In this document: piece after piece, positions 26,701 through 38,700 of the stretch
How the letters are laid out: every line of letters begins with the position of its first letter
Numbering within the stretch: position 1 is the first letter of the stretch
Source: Eumeta japonica
Taxonomy: Eukaryota; Arthropoda; Insecta; Lepidoptera; Psychidae
Assembly (NCBI GenBank): GCA_005406025.1
Contig: BGZK01000003.1
Span: forward strand, 620,001 to 684,000
Direction of reading: 5' to 3'
DNA length: 64,000 nucleotides
Notes under the pieces: model-generated
What the model was told of the DNA's origin: nothing
The model's database searches: none
What the model saw: the letters and a program-made list of their open reading frames with translations, nothing else
Made by a program: the position numbers and the translations under genes

Positions 26701-29700
26701 TAGGCAAGGGTTTAATTATAAATTTCTACGAATACGTTACACGTTTTGATTGCGTAGTAGTTTTACTTTAATAGTTACGTCATTTAAATTCGATGCTGTC
26801 GAAAGAGATATTTTATTGTCGTTTTAGTACCGAATAAAATATTGTTCTTTCGGAAATTCTAATTTTCTTTGTTTTTATATTTTTTAGTGAAGGTAGTTAG
26901 AAATGCATCTTTACAATCCACTAAATCAAAAGTGTTTTTATAATCATATTAAAACTTAGAAAACGTATTGACTATTTGAAAAAGTATTACGTAAATGTCT
27001 TTTGTCTTGTTTTTTTTTATGATTGTATTAAATTTTATAGTATTGATAGTTTTTTATATGATTCATTAAAAAGTCGTCACGGTTTCATTTTAAATAAACG
27101 ATGTTCCGACGTACAACGACGTAGCTACAATCGACAATATGAACATTTTGTGAATCTAAATTATTGTATTTGTAGTATGTACAAAAAATAAACAATAACT
27201 ATTCAGTATCTATGTAATATTTATTTGTATTTTACGTGCTAGCCTATTTTAATTTATATAGGCAATAATCCTTACAAATCTTCTTCAACGAAAATTTTGA
27301 TTATGATTGTCGAGCGTCATCGTTTGACATAGGTAAGCTATATAAATAAAAAATAAATGTCGTTATTTGGCAAGTGCATCAGACAGACAAATAAATTATT
27401 CAGTATAAAAGATAAAGAAATTTATTCTATGACCACGCGGGCGAAACTGCACACGATTGCTTGTCAATCATAATTTTCAATTTTATGTTCGAATTGAAAG
27501 ATATGGACAAGGATGTATTCGAATTATTAAAAGACTGTGGCACGCTCGCGGCTTCGCCCCCGGTGTTTATTTTTTCATACAAACCTTGACAAATTATATA
27601 CCTAAACCTTCCTCATGAAACACTTTATCTATTGGTGAAAACCACATAAAAATCTGTTTAGTAGTTTTTGACTTTATCGCGAACAGACAGATAGACGGAC
27701 ACAGCGGAGGACTTTGTTTTATAATATGTAGAGATAGAAGTGATATATTAAGGATTATTCAACAATTCGGGTTAAAATCTGTCGGTCGGAAAAAGGTCAT
27801 GTTAACTGTACAATGGGTATTTTGAAGGAATAATTTTAAATTACGTGTGCCTAATATCAGGACCATAAATTCGACCCCATGGTGCTAAAATTGCATAGAA
27901 TATGTACTATTATATAAACTAACACATCAGTGAACCTGAAAAGAGTAACGCTTCAAGCATGCGCACTGGTTATACATTTGCGTAACAAATTTTTTCGCTG
28001 AACGAAGCACATCTGACCTTTGCGCACAATGGACTCGTAATGCTCATGAGGGTATGGATTCGTCTCATAAATTTTGTGAATTTAAATCGAAGGAATGGTA
28101 TCGTCACTAAATACAAAATCATTTGTATATATCAATTAAAGATTTCGTTATAATGTGTAAGTGGGTTCAACTTACATTGAAGAATGAAAGGTTTTAGTTC
28201 ACCTTTTACACCATTTAATTTGATATGTCAAAGCCTATACAAGTGGCCAACTAAAATTGGCCAAACGGTCAAATCTTTCGAGTCACTTCCAAAATATCCC
28301 CTTTTTCTCGAACATCAAGTAATAATCAACAAAAATTTAAAATACATAATTTTTGTATCACTGTGTTTGCCTAATTATTAGAATTGTAGGAAAGAAAGGC
28401 ATTCCCTATTTCAGAACGGTTCACGTATTTTCAACAGACGACAAGAACAAAGCAGACACTGTTCGTCAAGATCAATCACTGCGGAAAAACAGTTCGTTAA
28501 TATTATTTCAAGTAAAAACAACGTTCGGTGCTTTAAAATAATATTTTATGCTCTGATTGCGTGCACAATACGATATTTGGAGATACAGAACTCGATCCGA
28601 AAGTTTTCAAGAATTATTTACAAGAAGAAACATCATAAATAACAACCCACGCAGACCACTTAATAAAGTTTCCTTCTGCAGTGACATCACGTCGTGATGT
28701 CACACGAACTATCTATCGCTAGCGTTTTGGCACAAACTTTGAATTTTAACGCGTATATAATTTTGTTGAAAAAAAAATCTCAGATCACGCACAACGCAAC
28801 TGTCAAGGGCATTGAAAATCACCTTAGGAAAACCAAAAGCAATATGAATTATTGTTTTATTTGTCGTTCCCATCTAAACGTAGGCAAAATTTCAAAATAT
28901 TGACGTTTCTAGGCTTCTAATTTTTAGGATTCTACACCTCAAAAAGAAACAAGGGATCCACTCGTTGTCCATCTCTCCGTTGTCTGTCGGAGGTGTTAAG
29001 TTGATATTAATATCAAATACTTAGGTTTGTGGTATCTTGGAATTGTAAAATTAATCTTCTAAGTCGAAAAAAATACGGCCATTTTGACTGCATATTTTGA
29101 CTTTCGCAAAGAAAGCAAAACCTACAGAGTACTTCTCGGTGAGCTAAAATCATGAAATTTAGCAAGAAAAAAGATCTCAAGTGAAGTGAAAAATCTGAAA
29201 ATCGTTATTTTATAGATAAATATAAAGCGTTAAATATTTATATTACGATTGCAATTTGACATTTGAAGCTGTAGTATGGATCGTAATGTAAAACAATATG
29301 TGAGAGATGACATTGTAACTCATGAACCTCATATGAAAATTTAAGATTTCTTTATTCGACCATAAATCTATTTCGGATAATCCCGAAATTCTATACTACG
29401 ATAACGACCAATCCAAGAACATGAGTGGGTTCCCGTATTAGCTTTGTCGGCCGTCGACGCTAGAATTGTCATATACATCGAGACCGAAAATCGACTGCAG
29501 TGACACTTCAGAGTCAACATCTCTGACAGCCGTCTCGGCGCGCAGACCCTGTTTTGAGGCACCGTATCTCCTGTATTCACGAACCTCCCTTATTGATTCT
29601 TAAGATGCCCTCGTGAAATCGTATAAAGAATTACAAAAATACTTTTTTACTTTTTCATATAAACATAACAATCTCACACAAATATTTTCTGTTCGTGAAT

Positions 29701-32700
29701 ATGTAGTAGATATTTCCCAAATATCTATACACTTTTTACCAGGGCCCAAAAGTTGTGATTATTTGAAAAAAATCTTATACATTATTGTAGTACTTTTGAT
29801 TTCATTCATTTTGATACTTCATTATTGTGCCTGCGTAGCCTCAGTATTTTAGAAGAAATAGGTTGTCTTACTTTGAGCGAGAAACGCTTCCTCCCCAGCA
29901 TTGAATATATACTTCAATGCAAAAAAAAAAGACAATTATATTACTTCCAGATGATCCATTACGTAAAAACATGCTGAATGAATATCCTGCTAACCACGCG
30001 ATTTCCCCATTGAAACGAAATAGCAGTAACAAAAACGGTGCAGAAATCAGGGGTCGGTATGCGTGTAACATTGTGATAATTGCGTTCAAAAGTTAGTTTT
30101 GTAATCGGAACAACAGTAATGGAGTTAAAGTTAATTAAGTGTAGCAATAAAATTATGTAAATTTTAATACCGGAGAGGGTACTTGCTTCCCGGCGCGTTA
30201 CAATTTCAGAATTCCAGCAACAGTTGTTGACTTTAACTCGCTTTGGAGAGTTTTGTTTTTTGTGTAATGGCTTTCCGAATTGAATGTTGAGTTTCTGGAA
30301 GGTGCTTTTCATACAGAATCTACTTTGAAAGGTTGAAATGGTTAAATATTTTGAATGAAGTCCATGGACATCAGATTTTTAAACATCTCTTCAATAAAAA
30401 AAAAAAGCAAGAGTAAGACTTGCACGCCAAAGGTTTCTTAAAAGGTATCAATATATTGTGATTGTAATTTGAAATGTTGGTAATACGTAAATTGTAAAAA
30501 TTCATAAAAAAATAATAATAAATAAATACAAAAATTAAAAAATAAATAAAGGACAGCTTAATCTAATTTCGACCGCGGGGCGAATCCCTTCTGAAAGTAC
30601 AAGAGTAATATATAAAAGTATTATAGCTTATTTTTAAATATATTGTGTGAAACTATGTGCGAGTTTGACTTGCACTGGCCTTTTTTTTTTAATAAAAATA
30701 ACTATCACCTATGATTTCTTGTTTGATTACAATTTTTTGATAGTTCATCATAATAATCGAAATTTATTAGTTTCAAATGTTTTATATGGTCACCTGAAGA
30801 TGGCGTGTCGACTCCGCCACGGCCTCGAGCGTTCTTAAATCTGTATCAAGTTCAAAACATTTTACTGATATTCGTGTTTGTTTATAAAAGTCGTACGGCA
30901 CCGTGGGAAATATTCATTTTAGACACGCGAGTTGCGTCAACCCGCGCTCATTCACGTGCTCGTGCGCGAGAATTCCATACGTAATGGACATTATATAAAA
31001 CTAGAAAACGTTATGACTAGAAAAGACTCCCCAGCCATTTGCTACATTTTGTGGCAAAATATACAGGATTATACGACCGTTGGAAGAAGAGAATATGGAG
31101 GAAATGCTCTGTTCGTGTGCTTTTCGTGGTTTTAGGGTATATTACGAAATTATTAAAATTTCAAAGTCTATATATACTATTCTAAATTATAATCGAAAAA
31201 ATAGAAATACCAAAGTTTGGTTTTGGAACAAATGACTACCTTTCTTTTCATCTATCTAAAGTACTATTTGTAAACAAATCAAATTATTTGTACGTCAGGA
31301 ATTAATATCTAGATTTTGTAATTTTTTCAAACCACATTATTTCCGAGTGGCATATGTTATTTATTATATATAGTGCAAATGTTCTTTCTTTTGTTTATTC
31401 TTTTACGCGAAAACTAATGCATAGATCAACCTTAAACTTGTACACGTGCAGTAACTGCTCCTCTGACGAAAAGACAAAATAAAACGTACTTACAAAGTCA
31501 GATCGGGTATGGATTAGGGCTGGGATCTGGCAGCAAGACAGATGTGTGTCGAAATAGAAACCGAAAGTGGAATCGCAACGAGAATCGATAGTAGTACTGC
31601 GATTGTAAAACCTAGGCTGGGGAGCGGGAAGGAGACCAGAACTGGAGACGAGAACGCAACAGTGTTCAGAACCGAGGTCGGGACAGATATTCTTTTTTTC
31701 ATTTCCGACCAGGATCGTAAGGAAGATCAAAACCATAATTTATACCTGTGAGTGCGCCTGAACGCATAAATGGAACGGAATACATAAAAAGGATGAAGAA
31801 TTTTTTCCATTTCCACGCGGGCAAAGCTGCTGTAGTATCATGTAATTCATTGGCTGCCGTACAAGTATCCCACCGAGTTCGGGGGTGTTAAAGAGCCGGT
31901 TCTTCCCCTGGTGGGAGTCGTCGTCTCGATGCCGCTGTCAACTTTTTATGCAAATAGCCCATGGGTATTCAATTCGCCGGCGCGGGCGGCTAACCGGCGG
32001 GGCCGGCCGCGCCGGCGCCCGCTTAATTTCCATTCCGTCGGGCATTCGCTAAAAGGATATTTTCGTCATAGAATATTTGATTAAAACCGCCGCCGCGCCA
32101 GTTTACCCTTGTTGGGAATGCGGGCGCCCGGCGCGCTCTAGATCCGTATCGGGATGTCGTATTCGACTGTGCGCCGGCGATCGTGTAGGTGACGTGATTA
32201 ATGTTTGATCTAATGTCGTGAACGGCGTGTAAGGATAATATGCGATGAACAAGTTCATAAGAAGAATACCTATCGATTTAATGTAGCTTTAATATATCAT
32301 CGAACGAAATCCACGCTGTCCAGCACATACAATGCAAGTAGAGACAATCCTCTAAAAAAATAATTAAAATGGATTGTATTTAACTCATGGCTATGCTTAG
32401 GAATCTTATACTAGATCACATGCTTGTCTGTTACGTTCATACGGCGCATAGGATCAATATTTTTGTTGTTCACAGGGTAATGTAAAGAGAAAAGCTCATT
32501 TTGTGGAAAATACGTAGTTGACATTTTTGGTAAAATAATTTAATTACCAATTTCAATTTCTTTCACTGTACAAATGTAACAAGAAAGCAAATATCTGCTA
32601 TTTTAATATAAACGTGCATATTATTTCCTCCCGGGCATGAAGGCAATGTTTTATCGTATCCTCCAGATTGCTCGTGTACCTGCAAATAAAATACTTTTAG

Positions 32701-35700
32701 TCTTATTTCTCTTTCGAACCTCCCACGTCTGGGTCCGACGTGGGTGTTGTTATAAATTGTGAAAATTGCTAGGAAATAGCAGCACAAATAGATAGGTGGA
32801 AAGTCGTTCAGAAACATTTAATTACATATCAAGTTACTTTTCTCACGAATCCGTTATAATATTTTTATAGAAATGTATAATGATGTAAGGATGATTCTTC
32901 AAAATTAACTTTGAGATTCACGGGAATGTGGATAAAAATAAGATAATCAAACTTTTGTTGAAGAGTGCATCGTGGAACTATAGCCGTATTGTGTTGGTTA
33001 CTTGTCCGTACCCGGATCTTTAATTTTTCAAATTGCATTAAATAGTAATAATATAAACTGACGCCTATTTCCCAGAAAGGTTGGCAGAGATTATAGATTC
33101 ATACATTGTACGATCTTTGCATATCTCTCTTGCTTCATTGACGTCTATCAATTTTTTCATGCAAGCTCTTCAGTTTCGGATACTTTAAATTTGGCCCTTT
33201 TTTAATACACCACCAATATGATCTGTTTAGGGTTTTCTAGATTGACTCTTGCTGACCTTTCCATCACACATTCGCTGTATAGATTTGTTTTATCAGTCTA
33301 CTTTCAATCATACTTTCCAAATGACCATACCACCGCAATATAACTTTCTCTACTCTTGTCACTACATCTTCCTTTAAACCACACTTCTCTCTCACCTCAC
33401 TATTCCTACATCTATCTTTCATAGATACTCCACACATACTCCACCCAGAGATCTCATTTTCACTGCATTGATTCTTCTTTAATTTTTCTTCTGCCATGCT
33501 CAGTTTTTGACACATATTAAATTAGTGCACATTTAATGTGTGTGTTACAAGAAATTAATTATAACAATAATCTCAAATCCACGACATAATAGTTGAAATC
33601 AGGTGAAAATTCAGGAAACTGAAATGCCTATATAAAAAGAAGTGTCCCCATTGGCAAATATTGGTGACCGTTTGAAGGTCCCCTTGTTGATTATAGCACA
33701 TCGACAAAAAGCTGATAGTAAAATTGATGAAAAAACGAGCTCCAATTTTCGATCGATTTTCACCATTATTTCTTTATTTTCGCGGGCGCATAAAGGTTTA
33801 GATTTAAAAATCGTTCGTCGGCTATATCCACTGCACTTTGTTCGAACCGACTGTCATATTTTTTGATTGACATAATTAATCGTGCATGGTATACAATGTG
33901 GTTTATTATTTGACTAAATAAATATTTATACTAAACTTCCTCATATGAAACCTAATTTTACAATTAAGCTTAATATTATAATTCTCTTACGTAGATATTT
34001 ATTTTTCTACGAATCGAACGAATCGCCATCAACCAGTTTTTTTGTAAGAACTAAAGTAGGGAAATCTCGTCTTTTCCTTACAAAAAAAATCCTGATTGGT
34101 TTACTTTTAAAGATGTTATAATTAATAAGCGATGCTATCCAATTTTCAATATAACGCCTAAAATAGCATCTTATATTCTGTGTAAATAAAAATAATTTTT
34201 CAGTTTCTTCAACTCAAGCCTATTTTTGCAGGCACAACCAGTGATATGGTACGAAAGGGAGCCGCCCGGCCAGATCGTGATACTAACGGCCAAGGACTAC
34301 GATTCGAACGAGAACGGCCCGCCCTTCACCTTTGCCCTTAACGATTCGGCGTCCTTTGACATACGATCCAAGTTCCAGATACAAGGTAAAGATTTCGTTA
34401 TTTATTCTTCGACGGTTTGTTATTTAAAAGGTTAAGCCATAGGAATCGTTTTCAACTGGACGGAACTCTTATAGCTCACTTGAATCGTTTATTTCATGTC
34501 ATTGTTCTTTTACTCCATAGGTATAGCAAAATATGGTATCTATAAGCCATTTAATTGCTTAAAATCAAATAACTCGAAGAGAAATTTATGTTAAAACACC
34601 AAAAGGAATTCCTGTTGACCTTTTATGAGAAACTTGTAGAATTAAATATTTCATATACGTTTACAGGCTTTTTGGGATTTCAAAAGGCTAATCAGAGTGC
34701 TAACGTACTTATTAATACTTAATTTGCTACGAATTTTGTAAATTTAACAATTTGTAGAAACAAAATAGTTAGAATGTTGACATACCTACCTGGTTTTTTA
34801 ATGGAATACATTTTTATGCTCTTCACTTTGTTGTAGCTCGCCACTAGACGCTTTGCAGTGCATCGACTACCGCGCCGCACTACCCGCAGATCTGCGGAAG
34901 GAGGCGCGGGTGAGCGCACCTCCTTCCTAGGATCTGCGGTTCAATCGATCGTCACGAAAATCGTTATACATAGGTACTTTAATACGGAGAATATTTTCGC
35001 GCTATCCATTCTATTAGACTTAAGCGCACCTGTCACGTCCGAGACGGGCGTTTAGCTTCGATATAAAACTAAAATAAAGACGTCGTATTAACTCGAGCCG
35101 AAAGGCGGGTCCATACTTTGCGAGCATGCCACCTACGAAAAGGGTTGAAAAACGTCTGACTGGTCTGCTAGTATTGATAGAAAATTGAAGACAATTTTTT
35201 TACTGAGTGAATAAATAATTCTTCAAGTATTTTTTATAAGCATGACTTTTCCATTGTCGAAAGACCAAATTTTGTCAACAAATAATAAAATGGGAAATTT
35301 CTGTTGAGATAGTTGTATAAATTGTGTTTGTCGATAAACTTTTGTCTCAATATTTTGTTTATAGATAGGGCATTAATTCGATTTATATAATTTTATTAAA
35401 ATATGACTCTGATCTTCGTCTAAATTTATTTATTATTGCCGTTTGCCCGTGGCTCCGCCCGCGTGGAGACGTAATTAATTCCTCATTTTATATATTGCGT
35501 AATTTTACTATCATTGATATCGATCCTATTCTATTTTCGATTAAGTTCCGATTTCATAGTTAATTCTGATTCGGTCTTATTCTCTATTCCAGGGTTTCTC
35601 AAACTTATAGCTCTACGTACTACGGACTATAGATAAAAAAAATAAAATGTTTTCTTGAAATTGAAATATAGTGAAAGCAATAAATATTTAATTTTTAAAA

Positions 35701-38700
35701 TTAACCTGATGACTGAGTTTGTTTCTTATTGCAAATGGAGTTAATTCTCGAAGGAATACTGCTTAATTTCAGTCTTAATTTATTTAACATTCATTCGATT
35801 CCTGTATTTTGTTTTTATCATAACCAGGTATGAAAATATACTCTCACATAATAAGTAGATTTCACAAAGGGCAAAAGAAATTTTATTGCCGTACATGAAA
35901 GCTCCCTGATATTCTTCTCGTCTTTTGTTCTTCATTTTGATTGTGATGAATTAGTCGCGCATGCGCCATCACGCTTGTCATAAGACTGAATCAGTCAAGC
36001 CGCTGCCAGTACCTACATAGTTTATGTCGCGTACTTTCTATAATTAACTGGTTTAACTCAAGAGGAGCACATACTCCACTTTGAGAAACCCTGCTCTATT
36101 CCAATCCTGTGTCCCTCTCGTTTACGATTGCGTTGTTGCTCTCGACTACAATGTCTATCCTGATTTCAATATTGATTCCGGTTTCTAGTAAATTATTCTA
36201 CAGAACTTGATTAGTGGAAGCTATAAAATATCATGTGTACACGAAAAAAATTCTGTGCTAATTTTTATTCATATCCGTCCAGCTCTTTATGAATAATTGA
36301 ACAACCAAACAACAACGAACAACCAAACATTATAACATTTTTAATATTAGAAGAACAGTATATAATACTGAAAAAAAGACAGTGTAAAAGCTCTATCGTT
36401 TGTTATAATTTACAATGATTTCTTTATTATTAAACCATTATTATTAATCATATAATTACAATCGGATTGCAGGCGCTCTCTGTTACTTTCGCTTTCACCT
36501 CACTTCACCGTCTCGTGCCGTATCGTCCTTTTGGACTTCCCTTTCAATTCTCATCATCCACTCTACAATCACACCTTGTTTAAATGAAGCAAACAATAAG
36601 TGTGGCCGACAATGTTTTTCGCCTATTTGTAATAAAACATCAAAATGTATCGAATTTCTACATTAGATTTACTCATTTTTATGGACAGAAAAATAATAGA
36701 AAAACGGCGGAACACAGCTTAGATTTTTTAATTTTTAAAATATTATCTGTTTAATGGTATCAAAACTAGCCAGATACAAAGAACATAACTAAAGAGATTT
36801 TACTGCACCTTTTTACTTATAAAATACGAAAAAAAATTTTTCTCCGTCCTAATATTTTTACCTATTGTTGAGTTATAAAAATCATATAAATAAGCAAACA
36901 GAAAAACAAAGAAAAGTAACATATGTTCGTTTCCTGGCGTCGAATTATTTTCGTGCTAAATTTTATCATAATCAGTATTACCGTTCTGTAGCATTCATCA
37001 AAAACGAGAGAGACAAAGACACTAGCATTTATAATATTAGTATTTATAGTACGGATTAAATATACTAAAAATAATAATTGAAATGACATTTTTTATATTG
37101 ATAATAGTCGTATTTTTATTTTAATTTCAATTCTAAACTAAAATGAAAGCCGTGCTTTTAAGATTAACATAAGCCATAAATATATTAAAACTTACTACGT
37201 GCATTTGTGTGACTTAAATTTAGTAAATATTATATTACTAGAAGCTGAAGTGAATCTAATGTAACTCGGAAAGCAAGTTAATTTAAACGGAGTTTCCGAT
37301 ATTTCTGGATTTACATATCAGTGACAATAGGGCGGCGGCGCGGCGGTCACGGCCGGCCCTATATTTCAGAGGGCCGACTCTGGGTGGATTTTCAAACGGA
37401 ATAGAGCCCTTTTAATGAGGAAACTGTCACACGTTGTGTGGACAAAGGGCGGCCTTAACAGATTTCGGGTGTCGCTGCGTCCATACCGGCTACGTTATAT
37501 TGCTGCTTGTCTCGCGATTTCAATTCCTTGTGAATTTGAATGCAGCAAAAATAGGATTTTAGAAAAAATATCTACATTTAGTTTATAATTATATATAACT
37601 GCCGGCGAATCAACTAATGAGTTTTTAACTTTATTAAACCGCCTGCTCTGTGCCTGGCAGAACATGTTAAGCTGTCGGCCCCGGACGTAGTTCCGCGTTG
37701 GTGACAGTTATCATTAACGGCCGTCTACCCGTCTGTCTCAGCGTGCATTGTTCACGTTTCAAGCGTCAGTGGGTCAATAAACACGACACAACATAAGACA
37801 TTTCGCCCGCGTGAATATACAATGAATTGCTTATATTTTAAACCGCGATTGACATAATTCTATATCTAGGTGTATGCGAAGCCGCAAAAGGACTATCTTA
37901 TTCTGAAAAAATGGTCTTAATCATTTCGAGTACTGGCGTTAAGACATTGTAGCACATTCTAGCAGCATAGCAAAAATATTAGGTAATAATTAATATTATT
38001 TCCGCTGATATAAATGCTTTTTTTTTTCAGAAACATTTTTTCATTTGTATTATCATTATTAAATATTTTTGCGTTACCTTATTTTGTTGTAACCAAGAAA
38101 GAAGGTATACATTTTAATTTATAATGGTATTTAACTTAAGATTTAGAGAGCGATGTGTGTTTTCAGTTTTCGGGAAAATTATTTTAAAATGATTTGTGTA
38201 GATTTGAGGTAACATTAAAAATGGAAGTTATCGTGTGTTCTATTAAATTTATTATACACTCAATACTGACAAGAATAACGATTCTGAAACTAGATGAGGA
38301 TTTTCTCGACCTGTTTATTGTATTTAACGAGTTCAGTTCGTAAAAATAAGAGAAAGTTTACATTTTTAAACTCATTTGTTGGACCTTGCCCGATCCTTCA
38401 TATACAGTCTTCCCAATATCGAGTAGTATTAAGCGTCTCCCCATGGAGTCATTTTGAGAAACATTAAACTCCTACCTTTAGATTTCGTGTGACTCTGAAT
38501 GCATTTCCAAGATCCCGGGTCTGTACAGATCGGGTTACCTTCAATTAGTATTCCTAAAATGCTATACATATCACCCGAGTCCACCTAACGCTGTTTCAAC
38601 GCCGAGATCTCGCCGACCGCGTTTGTCTCGCGTCAGTGATGCGTCGTGCCGTGCGCCGTCCATACAATTGAACGCGAGCGCGAAAGTAGCATCGCCGACG

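Larger units (their letters stand above)
22756..34231 (+). other. Intron 9 of the cadherin gene (11.5 kb)
   Basis: Flanked by donor gtaagt and acceptor tatttttgcag in phase 0. No cadherin-like exon was recognised inside, although CadN has about three more EC repeats at this point of the protein. Contains the microsatellite, repeats and GC islands listed separately; the rest is AT-rich and featureless. Confidence 0.8.

Noticed and set aside
31395..31751. Overlapping frames on both strands
   Set aside because: Produced by the degenerate purine-rich repeat, which is open in several frames.
22756..34231. Search for hidden EC exons in intron 9
   Set aside because: No frame with DxNDNxP, LDRE or YxxxV.E.. 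patterns and flanking splice sites was found by eye; a profile search would be decisive.
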